Of a stretch of DNA of 64,000 bases, positions 11,721 to 23,556 are shown piece by piece. Both the position numbers and the translations under genes were made by a program. This DNA comes from Dermatemys mawii (lineage: Eukaryota; Chordata; Testudines; Dermatemydidae). Every line of letters begins with the position of its first letter. Positions within the stretch are counted from its first letter, which is position 1. The stretch lies in the NCBI GenBank assembly GCA_007922305.1, contig ML677358.1:12355343-12419342 (forward strand). The letters are read 5' to 3'. Below the pieces are notes generated by a model. It searched no databases, was not told the DNA's origin, and saw only the letters and a list, made by a program, of their open reading frames with translations.

Positions 11721-12080
11721 GCACCAGCTATTATCCTGCCTGCTTCAAGTTTCAGTTTTTCCTCAAGTCTGCATGTGCTAATTTTTGCTTTCATGAGAGG
11801 ACACAAAACCACCACATGACAGACGAGCAGAATGGTGAAACCAAGCGTGCTCGCACGTCACAGTGCACATTCCGATCTCGCTAGGGAACAACACAACAAC
11901 ACAAACCTTCCCTTACTGTTAGCAATCAACCACCCTTTTCAGAAACATGAAATGAGGACACTGTTAGTACAATAAAGAGAAGCAGCAGCAGGAGCAAAAC
12001 AACAAGGTCCTTCTACATGTTTGTTCAATGGAACGCGTGCAACATTTGCCAGAAGTTGACTTCAAAGAGGAATTCTGGTC
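11721..12080. other. Noncoding sequence
   Basis: No gene recognised. It contains short AACAACACAACAACAC and AGCAGCAGCAGGAGC simple stretches near 11888 and 11982. Confidence 0.45.
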
Positions 12081-12338
12081 CCTGCCTGTGTGCTGTGCTA
12101 ATCAATCAGCATGTCCGATGAGTCAGAAAATCCACAGGATGACATGTAGAGCATCTTAAATTCTGCCAGGGTGTCTTGCCAATCAATCACATTCTGCATG
12201 CTATGGGTCATAAAACCCAATGAGTAACATGAACCAAATTCCAGATTCTGCCCAGTGTGCTATGCCAATCACTCAGAATGTGCATGACAAATCATCACAT
12301 GTTCACTGGGCAACATGTGCACGCATTCTTGGATTCTT
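12081..12338. repeat. Degenerate tandem repeat, about 85-bp unit, three copies
   Basis: Three successive blocks begin near 12085, 12166 and 12251. Each opens with a GTGTGCT-like word then GCTAATCAATCA, GCCAATCAATCA or GCCAATCACTCA. Each carries an internal GCATG and an ACATG, and ends in AAATTCTG, GATTCTG or GATTCTT. I saw the periodicity by eye. Each unit carries a CAAT-type or homeodomain-type core, which may be chance. Confidence 0.6.
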
Positions 12339-12960
12339 CTATGACCCTCCTCCCCAAAATTGGTAATGCAGGGAAAAGGAAGTTTATTGCTCTCTCCACA
12401 AACTGAAATTAATTCTACTCTTGTTTATAATCTTAGGTGATCTTTATGAAAAGATCTCATAGAGGGCTTGTGTGGGCTAACTAGATTACCCACTATTCCC
12501 AACACATTTACAGACCACTACTCTGGTGAGTAGACTGCAGTTTTCCTACACACTTCAGAACTCAATTTTGCAAAGTCTTTGTTACGCAAGTGCAACAGAG
12601 ATGCCAATTCCCTGCACAAACCCTATTGAATTAAATAAAATCCTACTGAATTAAGTTCAAGTATCTTTGGCAAAGTATATGTAGTATTGTGGGATTGTAC
12701 ATAACTCTCACAAAGGGAACGTGGCCAATGTAAACTTTGGGTAGTGTTATGAGCGTCAACTGACTATTTAAAAACAGTGTGCCAGACAAAGTTAAGTGGG
12801 TCCCTAGGAAATACCAGGGGGGAGGTAAACGCAAATTAGCACCTCCAGTTATGCAAAGATCTGGCACCTTTTGAAGCTTCGCCCTGAGGAGGGGACCATT
12901 GTCTGGCCAGTTACCTATTCATGGTCTCTGCAGATCAAAGACCCAAACTGTTTAATCACT
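12339..12960. other. Noncoding sequence
   Basis: No gene recognised. A strong acceptor (ends CACATTTACAG near 12510) lies only 12 nt before GTGAGTAG and is not called an exon. Confidence 0.45.
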
Positions 12961-13043
12961 AATGACAAAGTGGGTCCTCGCCCACGAAAGCATATGCTCA
13001 AAGACAGCTGTCTATAAGGTGCTACAAGACTCTCTGTCTTTTG
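12961..13043 (+). mobile_element. Penelope-like element 3' end fragment
   Basis: It contains AAAGTGGGTCCTCGCCCACG, AAAGCATATGCTCAAAG and TCTATAAGGTGCTACAAGAC. This is the 3' end of an abundant turtle/crocodilian retroelement whose upstream coding part, as I remember it, carries a GIY-YIG endonuclease, hence Penelope-like. No coding part remains. The copy at 50430-50645 is in the opposite orientation. Confidence 0.6.
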
Positions 13044-13844
13044 TCTAAAGGAGTGATTCACAGATTCACAAGGGTGCTTGTTCTGACCTAAGGGCTGTTA
13101 ATCAATTTGTGATTTTTTAAAAAAGAGCCCTTGCTGGAGTTCAAGTGATCTCTGGTAAATCTACTGGCTTGCACGTGGGCTACTGTTTTAAATGTGATCA
13201 CCTGAAGAATAAATGTGTGATAACATATACCTATGGGCAATTCCACAGTTAATAGCTTCTGAGGAGAAGGCAGAGCAGGCCTGCTAAGATAGTCTGAGTT
13301 GCTGGGGAATTGCCAGTATAGGCAGGGAACTAGGTAGCTTTGAAATACCTCGGTCTGGAAGGAGAGAGTCCAAGAGAGGAAACTTGAGAGGACCCCAGAG
13401 CTTACAGTGGGTGCCTTTGGTGAACTAGGAGGGGGAAATACATGTACAACGTCCCTGAACTGTGACAGCAAGTATCCTCAGTGACTTACTCTCGAAAGTA
13501 AGGTTTTGATACGTGACAGACATACTGGCTTCTTTCCAGGCTCTTGTCCAAGGGCACTGGCAGTCTAGACTCTGCACTTTTGGCCCTGTAAATTTTGAAA
13601 TACAGTCTGAGCACCTGCCTCATTTTTAATCCCATGTTTTAATCATCAATCTGCAGGAAGAGAATTCAATATATCCCTTCAAATTGGGCATCACTTTCCT
13701 TTGAAATGTTATTAAAACAATAAAACATTTCAATAACCATACAGCTGCAGAACAGCAGTGCTAGAAACACACACTGAGTTAAAGCCCCCAGCAGACTTTT
13801 ATGACTCAGTTAAAAAAGAAAACAGAAACCTTTCTGTGGTTCCA
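13044..13844. other. Noncoding sequence, origin unclear
   Basis: A 127-codon minus-strand frame (13088-13471) has no similarity that I recognise. The block may be repeat-derived, as it lies between a Penelope-like end and a GC-rich island. Confidence 0.4.
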
Positions 13845-14695
13845 AACAGAGGCGGCGAGTTGTATGGTCCTGTGGTGCCCGGGCTCCAGAATATTCAGGG
13901 CCCAAGAGCCCGGCTCCACCAATGTTCAGGACCAGGTTTCTCCCCCAGCTCTGCCCGCCGCCCCTGCACACCTCCTTCATAGCGTACCCTCGCCCCACCT
14001 GCCACCCCCATGCACGTCACACGAGCGTCCCTGCCAGCCACTGCCGGCTCCGCCCTGCGCTCCCTCGCCAGCCACTGCCGGCTCCGCCCTGCGCTCCCTC
14101 GCCAGCCACTGCCGGCTCCGCCCTACGCTCCCTCGCCAGCCACTGCCGGCTACAAAGGAACAGTGCTGAGGTGGCTACTGTGCTTGCAGAGGGAAGAGGG
14201 GAGGAGGTGCATGGCAGCCTCGCCTACTCTGCGGCAGGCGACTCAGAGTTGTCTCCAAGGCGGGGAGGGCTTATCCCAGCTGGCCCTCCTGAGCAGCAGC
14301 CTGGGGGGGTAGGGGGACTTGGGTGAGTGTCCAGCTGGAGAGGAAGGGCCTCCCCCCGTGCTCCAGAGCTCACTACTGCCAGCAGGGAGAGGGCTGGGGG
14401 TGTCCTCCTCTCTGGCTCCCAGCCCCGGGGAAGCCAGCCTGCTGCACCCCAAACTCCTCATCCTCGGCCGAGTCCCAAACCCACCACCCTCTGTCCCAGC
14501 CCTGAGCTCACACCCAGCACCCAAACCCCATCCCAGAGCTCACACCAGCACCCAAACCTCCTCCCACACCCAGCACCCCAAGCCTCCTTCTGCACCCTCT
14601 CCTGCACCCCCACTGTGTCCCATACCAGAGCCTGCATCCAGCACCCAAATTCCCTCCCAGAGCCTTTGGCGTGGGGGAAAAGTGGAGGTGTGAGA
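13845..14695. repeat. GC-rich repeat island containing a minisatellite
   Basis: A C-rich, CpG-bearing block stands out from its AT-rich surroundings. It contains a 34-bp minisatellite at 14033-14150. Degenerate CAGCACCCAAA / CCTCCT...CACCC units follow at 14505-14660, resembling C-rich 3' parts of turtle interspersed repeats. Up to nine overlapping frames of 60-151 codons, rich in Pro, Ser and Ala, arise on both strands because stop codons are rare here. None has a start context, domain or splice structure that makes it a gene. It could be misread as a CpG-island promoter. Confidence 0.5.
14033..14150. repeat. 34-bp minisatellite, 3.5 copies
   Basis: Units at 14033-14066, 14067-14100 and 14101-14134, plus a partial unit from 14135. 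Each begins GCCAGCCACTGCCGGCTCCG. Units 1 and 2 are identical and unit 3 differs by one base, so this array expanded recently or is being homogenised. Confidence 0.95.
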
Positions 14696-15009
14696 CTTGG
14701 ACCTGTTCTGGGTACCACCAAAAATTATACAAGTACACACTGGGCAATCACCAAAGAATTGTTCTATAAAGAGCCAGTTTAAAAAAAAAACCCACTCCTG
14801 TATTAAAAATACCCAGTGCTTTATAAATAGCCCAGCTGAGCATTTCTCACCATTGCAATTTACTTTACGCTTTAAAGCGCCGCGCTGAGCCCAGTGGCAG
14901 TGGGCCTGTACTACAGGAGTGCCCATTGTCAGGTCAGTCTGAGAAGGTGCTTGAAACAGCAAGGCCTATCAGTTATTGCCAAACACACAAGGCCAAATCC
15001 TCATCGCTT
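14696..15009. other. Noncoding sequence
   Basis: No gene recognised. Confidence 0.4.
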
Positions 15010-16110
15010 ACATAGCCTGGGGGAATGAGCTGTTCAAAGGGCGATGGGGGACAGAGAGAGCAAACTGATCACGATCCTCCTGCGATGCTTTTTTGGGGCA
15101 TCCAGAACTATACACAATCTTGTTATACCTCTGCCTCAGTGAAAGATTTCCAGCTGCTAAACTGGACATTTCAGGCTGTTAGCCAGCCCAGCGAAGGATC
15201 ACCAGTCCTTGCGTTGTCTTGCCTTGCCAGTAAACTCTTGGCATGCTTCAGTTCACAAACTCTCCATTAGTCTCTCCTCCCCAGCCCGTCACTGGATGTC
15301 TAGAGAAATACCAAGTCTGCTGACTCCAAAGGGACAGAATAAACACCAGCCTGCAGGCTCATGTGAGGTTGCTCACCTCCCTGTAACGTAACAGCACTGA
15401 GATAGATTTATACTATAACAAAAATAAATGTATTAATAAAGAATAGAGATTTACTGCTGCTAAACAGAGATAATAGATACATAAAATGCTTACAAATAAA
15501 ACAGAAATACAATATATGCTTCAAGATGCTGAATATAACCTTAGCAGGCTCCTCGTTTGTCTAAGTTCTCTCACTTTCAGTTACTTTTGAATGTCCCTGA
15601 CCCCCATAGCTGGGGATGCACCATTCATGGATGCAAAGGTCACTGACCTCTTTGGTCCCTCAGTGTCAGATAACAAGATACCCTATTACTTCTCCTTATA
15701 CTCTCCAAAGTGCATTGTCTTTGCCTCAAGAGCCAGATGACCCCCTTGGGTTCAGACTGCGGGGTGTTCACTGGTGTGCTGATAACATGCTGTTTCGTCA
15801 TCCTCCTGCTACTTGCTGTTTACTTCAGATGCAAATGAACTGCCCATTGTCTCTGGCATCCCTGTGATTCCAGACACAGGCAAACCAACCTTCCTTTGCC
15901 TAGGACAAATGTGTTTACCACGTGTGCTTGCAAAACGTATTTCAGAAACATATTTCCAGCACACATGCATAAGTCTTAACACATCACCCGTCCATACATC
16001 ACCCAATGGTATTAATGACCAGCGTGTCACCAGCTTTCATCTGATATGTCACACAATGCTCTTTACATATAAATATGATGACAGCAATGTGTCAGGTGTA
16101 GTGACTATGT
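15010..16110 (-). mobile_element. Probable LTR-retroelement relic
   Basis: The order of motifs resembles turtle LTR-element sequence I remember in antisense: a block with TTAATAAAGAATAGAG, a C/T-rich middle with a 'cactgacctctttgg' stretch, then CATATTTCCAGCACACATG and GACCAGCGTGTCACCAGC. No gag, pol or env frame survives and neither end can be fixed. Class (ERV or Gypsy) and strand are uncertain. Confidence 0.4.
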
Positions 16111-17714
16111 CAGGCCTCAGAGGAATCACAGAAGAGTGGGAGTCCTCTGCCAGTTGGCACTGAGAGGTCCTTAGATTACACCTCCATCCTCCTAGCCAAA
16201 GACTACAGAGTAGCTCAACCTGCCAATGGGCAAGAATTGGACAAAACCCTCTGGGGTAGGGGGGGAGAGAGAGAGAAAAATCATTCATGTCAAACTTCAA
16301 AATGTTCTGGGATTCCTTCCTTAATGACTCTTTCTATACACCAAATATGGTGTTTTTTATTTCTAAAGGAATTCATTTTCAACAATAAAAGCCACTGGGC
16401 ATTTGTGTGGCACAGCTGTAACATTGGGTAGAAGAGGAGAAGTGCCGTCCTACGGACTGTGGTGCAATTGTGCAGTGCGGTTGGTCCTAACTGGGACTGC
16501 AGCAACTTCTAAAGCTGCTGTATCTCCCTTACGCAGGGAGAGTTTGGCTAGTGGGTCTGAGGAGTTGCAGATTCTCGCTGCATTAATCCCAACACGTGAT
16601 AATTCTAAATCGAGGGGGAAAGGGCTGTCTCGCCCCACTCCTCAGCAGGAATTAACTGTAGTAGGGAAGTCTCCTATTTCCCAGGCTTTTAAAGTCTAAC
16701 AACAGGACATCTGCAAGCGTGCTATGAATTATGATCAGAATAATTAAAACTGAACACTTGGAGAGAGCGCATGCGTGCCAAGTGCTCAGGTTTGCTCTGT
16801 TGGAGGCAAAGAAGCCTCTGTCCAGTGCACAGAAATGTTCACGATGCTGAGCAAGAGAGAAAAGCTTATGGCTACAATTAAATCAATGCTAGTAAGCAAG
16901 GGCTACTCCTGCTGCCGCCCTGGAGAGCTGCTTTTCCCACTCGTGCGGAAAGTCTGCCTTTAGAAGAGAGTGTCTCATGACATATGCTGGGGCTCACCAG
17001 CCCGCCTGCCTCACTCAGTCTGGTTACGTCATCTGACAAAAGTAGCCACAGGTACATTTAAAGAGTAATGTGATTCTGCTTCTCTCTACATTTGCACAAG
17101 TGTCTTCTCATATGCACTGTTTTCATGTTAGAAACACCAGTGCATTGTTTGTATTTATTTTGGGCAGCTGAAACAGAGGAAAGAGGGCTGCAAAGGGTTG
17201 TGTATGCTGGAAAAAGGAAGGAAATGAAAGGGAGTGAGAAAATACAAAGCTAGCTTTTATCAAAAATATTCTTTGTTGCACAATATTCTTGTCCCTCACA
17301 TTTTACTTAAATCTGTAGCTCACTATTGACACTTTTAGCCTCTCCATCCTCACTCCTGACTCTGGTTAGAGAGCACGGACAAGAAAAACAACTAAACGAC
17401 CAACAAACTGGTAGTCTGAGGAGTTTTCATTAAACTCACTATTCATATAGCAACTGACACTGCTACCCAATCCCAGGCCTAGATCAGAATTTCACACAAG
17501 CAGCAATGAAGTTCCTTAGGAGTTAATGATATAGGCCCTTATTCTGCAAATGCTGACACATATGAGTAGCTGTATACATGTCTAAGTGAACATAATGGAA
17601 CTACTCACATAGCTAAGTGTTTATATAGCATAGGGGCCACAGATTAGATCCCCAGAGCTGTGTGTGGTCATAACAATGCCCTCTTTGGTCAAACTAATTC
17701 TTCATCCTATAAAC
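16111..17714. other. Unique noncoding sequence
   Basis: No gene recognised in about 1.6 kb. The part at 17530-17640 resembles an old reptile repeat (CTACTCACATAGCTAAGTG) but too weakly to call. Confidence 0.5.
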
Positions 17715-18024
17715 CAGGGGTAGGCAACCTATGGCACGGGTGCCGAAGGTGGCACGCGAGCTGATTTTCAGTGACCCTCACACTGCCTGGGTCCTGGCCA
17801 CCGGTCTGGAGGGCTCTGCATTTTAATTTAATTTTAAATGAGCTTCTTAAACATTTTAAAAACCGTATTTACTTTACATACAACAATAGTTTAGTTATAT
17901 ATTATAGACTTATAGAAAGAGACCGTCTAAAAATGTTACAATGTATTACTGGCACATGAAACCTTAAATCAGAGTGAATAAATGAAGATTCGGTGCACCG
18001 TTTCTGAAAGGTTGCCGACCTCTG
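17715..18024 (+). mobile_element. hAT nonautonomous element, CAGGGGTYGGCAACC family, copy 1
   Basis: A 310-bp element begins CAGGGGTAGGCAACCTATGG and ends GAAAGGTTGCCGACCTCTG, imperfect inverted repeats of each other. The 8-bp direct repeat CTATAAAC lies at 17707-17714 and again at 18025-18032. An exact 8-bp target duplication is diagnostic for the hAT superfamily. The interior carries GGCACGCGAGCTGATTTTC and a long AT-rich part. It encodes no transposase. Confidence 0.92.
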
Positions 18025-18492
18025 CTATAAACAATGGAGGGTAACTTATGAGCCCCTTCTACTCCTTTAGCACAAGTAACAGAGCATGACCAAGATGTGA
18101 AACATACGTATAGAGATTTGAAGAGAGACCAAGACAAAGTCTGGATTTGAATCTGAAACTCTCAAAATCTGAAGGAGAGGGGAAGTGGATCTAAGTTTTT
18201 CAGTTTGGGCCCATCTCTAGAATGGAAATGTTATAACCATTTAAACTTTTTCAGAAACACTCCAGCCATTGCTTCCAGGATGAAACTGAGGTCCAACAAA
18301 ATCACTTTCTGACACAATTTTGTGGGCAAATAATAGCACGTCCTTACCCCCAGTTTTATTCAAAAGAGTGTTTAAATGTAATAGTATCAAATATAAACTA
18401 AAAACATTCATGGCTCAGAAAAAAAAAAGGGCATAATTTCCATGTCTTTATTAGCACTGAAGCTATTTGTCTGCTTTGGCAGCAATATGTAT
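18025..18492. other. Unique noncoding sequence
   Basis: No gene recognised between the hAT and the solo LTR. Confidence 0.5.
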
Positions 18493-19147
18493 TGTGACAA
18501 AGCTCCAAGTCTGTACTTGTGGGTCCTGCGCTTCCTGGCAGATTTAGGGGCCTCAGAAACTCATCTAGGCCCCAGAGTGACCTCCCTTTCTCAGTATAAT
18601 TGGCAAGAATCACCACCTAGTGAGTTGCCTTCATCACAGGCCAGTATGGAAGATGGAAAAAGGGGGGAGCCCGGGCCCGCCCTCTACTCTGGACTCCAGC
18701 CCAGGGACCCTAATAGTATCAGTTAAGATGGCTGACCTTTTAGGCACAAAACACAATTCCCTGGGCTACTTCCCCACAGCAGTCCCTGCTTCTTCAAACT
18801 CCACTTCACCCTTACCTCAGGGCCTCCTTCCTTCAGTATGATATGTTGTCCTACACTCAGTCTCACCAACAGCATAACTTCCTTCCACAGCTCCTGACAC
18901 CCACACCCACCTGACTAACTGGGAGGTTTTTATCTGGTTTCAGCCAGTCCCTGACTGGCTTCAGGTGTCCCAATTAGGCTAGCTGTTTCTACTCCTTTCT
19001 GGAAGGTTCTTAATTGGCCCCAGGTGTCTTGATTGGCCTGGAGTAGCCTTTGTTTGGCTATCCAGGGAACAAGGACCTGCACATCCTGAGACTAATATAC
19101 CTGCCTTCCAGCACTCTCCTATATCCTTCTGGTCTGACTCCGTCACA
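18493..19147 (+). mobile_element. Solo LTR of an endogenous retrovirus
   Basis: A 655-bp unit starts TGTGACAAAGCTCC and ends GACTCCGTCACA, so it has the TG...CA ends and short inverted TGTGAC/GTCACA termini of retroviral LTRs. GTAT flanks it at 18489-18492 and 19148-19151, an exact 4-bp target duplication. No internal gag, pol or env sequence lies next to it, so the provirus was lost by recombination between its two LTRs. The body (GGGTCCTGCGCTTCCTGGC, GGGAGCCCGGGCCCGCC, repeated CAGGTGTC) matches a turtle ERV LTR I remember. Any promoter it contains could still act in cis. Confidence 0.85.
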
Positions 19148-19619
19148 GTATTTATAAAAAAAACCCCAAGGCTTTGCAGCCCCAAGGAATATTAAAGTTA
19201 AATCTAAGGATTTTGCATACTATATCAAAGTGCAAGACAACGCAGTGAAACTTTTCAAATAGCTCTTTTTTCTCTTAGCAAAGCAAATTTTCCTACTGTA
19301 AAAAAGGTGCACGGAGACTCAGATGTACTCTTGCAAAACGCAGCGTGAGCTGCATGTAAGACTGACCACGTTCAAAGAGCCAATCTATCTCCTCCCATTT
19401 GGCAAGTCAGACCCTGGAGTCCTAAACACACTGCTTTGAAAGTCATTTTCACCACCTTTCTTCAGTGAAGAGGAAGAGTGAGGGGATTGAATTTTATATT
19501 AAAGGAATATGTGCTCTAAAGTGACTCTTTGAAACGAAAGATGTTCTTGAATTAGATTAAATAAAACAAAAGAAAACCTTTTCTGGAATTCAACATCTTG
19601 GAAATACTATTGTTTGGAG
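19148..19619. other. Unique noncoding sequence
   Basis: No gene recognised. Confidence 0.5.
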
Positions 19620-19918
19620 CAGTGATGGGCAACCTGTGGCCGGTCAGGGTAATCCGCTGGCCGGCCGTGAGACAGTTTGTTTACATTGACTGTTCGGCGC
19701 TTACAGTGGCCACAGTTCGCCATTCCTGGCCAATGGAAGCAACGGGAAGCTGCAGGGATGTGCTGGCTGCCGCTGGACAGGAATGGTAAACCGCGGCCAC
19801 TGGGAGCTGCAAGCAGATGGGCCTGTGGACAAACAATGAACAAATTGTCTCGCAGCCTGCCAGCAGATTACTCTTATGGGCTGCATACGGCCCACGGGCC
19901 ACAGGTTGCCCACCACTG
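19620..19918. mobile_element. hAT-like nonautonomous element, CAGTGATGGGCAACC family
   Basis: A 299-bp GC-rich element has inverted ends CAGTGATGGGCAACCTGTGG and CCACAGGTTGCCCACCACTG (about 18 of 20 matching). The expected 8-bp flanks, GTTTGGAG and GTTCTGCT, match at only half the positions, so the duplication has decayed or the ends are slightly off. The interior contains inverse pairs such as GCCACAGTTCGCCATTCC / GGAATGGTAAACCGCGGCC. No transposase. Confidence 0.75.
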
Positions 19919-20461
19919 GTTCTGCTAAAGAAGTTGCCATATTTCACAACACCCGGCAATCCTGCTCCCCTTCTCTTCTTTGAAATCTTTCATATTCCCA
20001 TTCCATTTGCATCACTGCAGGATTTCTCCTTATACTAATGGCCTGGAATTTATGTACAATCACTTCTTTCTCCAGATTTGTCGTCTCAGTAAGCCATTAA
20101 GTAATTTTTAAAGCAATTTCAGAGCTAGCTCTTTAAAAAGTCGTCATTCTCTTCCCCCACTGTGCCCTCAATCTATTTCAATTTCCAATGTCAATCCACT
20201 ATTTCTAATACTTTTCAGCTGGTATATAAATGTTCCATCCATTTTAATGTAATGGCTGTAAGAGGCTTGCAGGTAACGAGCGCAGTTCTGTTTTACATTA
20301 GTTAGTATTATGAAATATATAAACACATATTTGACTCCCCTCCACCAACATTTTCTAAATGAGTTTATTGCTCATGAAAGATGCAGTATGACAATCCAAC
20401 ACACAGGACAGGTGAAACATGCACAACAGCAGTGAATGCTCTCTGTGTTGCTGCGTGTCTC
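19919..20461. other. Unique noncoding sequence
   Basis: No gene or repeat recognised. Confidence 0.5.
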
Positions 20462-20862
20462 AACTAGCACTGGTTGAAAACTCTTTTTTGTGTGTGAAAA
20501 ATGCACTCTCTTTGACGCAAAACAATTGGTGAATTTATGCCAATTTTGCTGAATTGTTTTGATTGGGGGAAAAAACCCCTAAACATACTCTGAAAAACCT
20601 CAACACATTGTTTCAACATTTTCAAAATGAAACATTTTGATTATCGAAGTTTCCTTTAATTTAATTAATTTTTTTTTAAAAAACCATTAGAAAGAACTCA
20701 GTAGCGAAACAAACATTTTGTTTGACCTGAAACAATTTTTTTCAACTTTTGGGATTGGCCATACATTTTGGAAAATTTCATTTTCGGCTTGACCAGAAAT
20801 AATTTTTTTTCCCCCAGACTTGCCAGTGAACCCACAAACCCATTATTTGCACAGCTCTAGCC
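20462..20862. repeat. Turtle 'GTTGAAAA/TTTTTCAAC' repeat
   Basis: Dense TTTCAAC, GAAACATTTTG, TTTGACCTGAAACA text ends in TTTGCACAGCTCTAGCC. I remember this as a widespread interspersed repeat, possibly a DNA transposon remnant. The related block at 23310-23490 lies in the opposite orientation and ends CCAGCTCTATCTAG. Boundaries are approximate. Confidence 0.5.
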
Positions 20863-23309
20863 TCAATCTCAACATGAAGGTATCAGCTCTAGGCATGCAA
20901 AGCTCAGTCAACACCCAACTCATCATTGCTCTGTGCATGAAACCTGCCATGAGGGAGCAAATGGTGATGGTGCTGCCAAAGACTCTGACATCTCTTCAAT
21001 TTGAGTTGGACCAAGACTTGTACATCATTTGCTATTTAAGTGGAGGACTATGGGAGACAGGCACAACACATCCTACTGCCAACCCCATGAGCCATTTCAT
21101 AATGCCACTCCTGACCACAGAGATACTCCTTCACAGGCCAGATCCTGGTTCCTTGTATTTTAACACTGTTTTCAAGGGGCCTAAGATTCAAGCCTAAGAG
21201 AACTTGGTCCTTCTTTGTTCAAAAGCCTGTTTAAAACACATGTAGATGTTTGCTTTGAAAAGCTCTGAATCCCCACAACCTCCATTTCCAAAGTGGTGGT
21301 GTTTTGTGGCCCCCCGAATGCTGTGGCTCTCCGACATCTGATATCGGTCACTTTCAACCTCTCCCAGCAACCCTCAGGTCTGCCTGACACTGCACTGAAC
21401 GTTTCTTCCCTTAAAAGCTTGAGCCTCTTCTGCTGATCCCAGTGCGCACAAGTCTGTGGATGGAAAAAACTATCCCTGACATTGTGAAAGACGTAGTGCC
21501 CTGAGAATGCCAGACCAATTTGCTGGTTTTGATAGCGCCGAGCAAAGTTTTGACTATTTATTTATTTATTGTACAGCTTCAGTCCCTAAGGGCTCATCCA
21601 GTTAAAGATATTACCAGTTTTTGCAATGCGGAAGACATTAAAAAAAATCTAATTTCCTAGATTATCCTTTATACAGCAGTTTTGGGGAATATAAGAAACA
21701 GACCTAGTACATATATATTATAGCATCTGGAGAACAGAATCTTGAGCAAAATCAATCAACTACAATAACAAAGCTCACTTTATTATAGCCTTTGAATCGG
21801 CTTTTGGGCACTGACTACACATCAGCTGCCCAGGAGTAAACTAAACCATATCTGGAATGGATGATCCCTTGCACTTGACTTGCGTGTCAGATCACTCTGA
21901 GGGTATCTAGCTTTCCAGAACTCTCCCAAAATGTAGCAGAAAAGCCTTCCCAAGTTTCCCAGCAGTTGTTTTTTTTAGAATACAGTTTTATAACGGACAG
22001 TTGTACTTGTGCAACACAGTTACAATTCTAGCAACTCTGTATAATGATATACTGTGTTTCAGCCATTCTACACAAGCAAAATTCCAACAGCCCTTTCTTG
22101 GAGCCGATTTCCACATGGGGTTAGTCATGTTTTAGTCCCAGCAATGCCATCTGTTGGAGATCCTGCTACACTAGACCTCATTTCAGACAAGGAAAAAGTT
22201 TTTTTTTTTTGTTTTTTTTTTTAAAAGACCATCAATTAGCAAACTGTACCTAGCAATCAAGCAACATGATTTATTACAGAAAAAGCTAGTTCTACAAGAC
22301 AGACTTTTGTTTTGAGAGTATTTTTTTTCCAAATTCTTTTATTCAGAATTTGATATCATTTATTTCCTATTGTTCAGTATTACATGTGCTAAATGGGGAA
22401 GTGTACATGTGTTCTAAAAGCAGCACTTTCATTGGTATCTGAGAAAGAAATATCCCAGAGACCTAAGTATTAATCTGTATTAATAAAAAGTATTAATCTG
22501 GTAGGAGAATTTGATCCCTCTGGGGTAGAAGACCCTATCCACCCAGGCCATGCACATTTAGAAATTATTCAGAGAAATCCTTTGAAGAAGTAGCCACGCT
22601 CTATCACTGTCCCAACTGGTTCTTCAGTTGCAGCTGGAAAGAGGCATAAAGAGAGCTGGAAGTCACCTTGCAGGGACAAAAACAATTCATGCTCTCCTGA
22701 GAAAAATGAAAGGTTCTGATTTGAGATGGTGTCCTTGGCATGTCACATGACTAATACATGAGACTTCTCAATTCTGTTTCAAAGGGTTTTTTCCTTTAGA
22801 ACACTCCAGCTCCACTTGTCAGTGGAAGGAAGATACTGTGAAAAATGAGGCTGGATTTTAACCAACTACATAAACTGTAATCAAATTATTAGTAGTGACT
22901 TCAGAAATCAGGAGCATGCTTATTATCAAGCACTAACCAGATTGACATTACCTTGGACTAGCTAAGATAAAATAGTCTTCAAGACATTTTATGATCCAGA
23001 TCAGTTACATACTAGGTATAATATGCATAGTGAAGTGACCACATTTGTTAGTTTATTTGTAAGCAACACCTGCAAAAATTAAAATTAACAATAGTCAGTC
23101 CTTTGTGTTCCTGAGAATCTCTCTATACCCCAAGTAAATCAGTTTTAGAAAGAGAAAAAGAGCAGAAAAATGGCTCATTAATCATAAGGACAGTCTGCTA
23201 AGTACGAATATAAATGCATACTTGCTGAATCCCCTAAATTAGAACTGAAAGTAGTAAGCTAATAGGCCTTTAACTATACCAAACACCAAAATACCACCAA
23301 GCACAGTAC
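20863..23309. other. Unique noncoding sequence, about 2.4 kb
   Basis: No gene recognised. A 125-codon plus-strand frame (20820-21197) begins inside the preceding repeat and has no similarity. T-runs occur near 22200-22222. Confidence 0.5.
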
Positions 23310-23490
23310 TGTTTTTTTTGGTTTTCAGCCAAAAACATTGTTAGTTTTTTCTGATGAAAAGTCAAAATTTCCCCCAGAAAGCTTTTGGACCCTTTTTTAG
23401 GAGGGCAGGGGAACAAAAAAGTTTAACTGAAAGCTCAATTTTCCATCAACTAACAGTTCTGATGGAAAATTTTCAGCCAGCTCTATCTAG
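23310..23490. repeat. Turtle 'GTTGAAAA/TTTTTCAAC' repeat, inverted fragment
   Basis: It has GGTTTTCAGCCAAAAACATT, TTTTCTGATGAAAAGTC and ATTTTCAGCCAGCTCTATC, in the reverse sense to the block at 20462-20862. Coordinates approximate. Confidence 0.45.
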
Positions 23491-23556
23491 TTAGTTCCAC
23501 CTTTTAGCTTACTTGCCAGACCTGCTGCTTAGATCGAAGATTCTTCTCTGAGGGTA

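Noticed and set aside
12512..12524. 12-nt block between a strong acceptor and GTGAGTAG
   Set aside because: Too short for a credible exon without transcript data.
13088..13471. 127-codon minus-strand frame
   Set aside because: No similarity and probably within repeat-derived DNA.
13758..14747. Cluster of Pro/Ser/Ala-rich frames up to 151 codons on both strands
   Set aside because: They follow from stop-poor GC-rich repeat sequence and a minisatellite; no domains, and open in several frames at once.
20820..21197. 125-codon plus-strand frame
   Set aside because: Begins in a repeat, has no family similarity, and no splice or start support.
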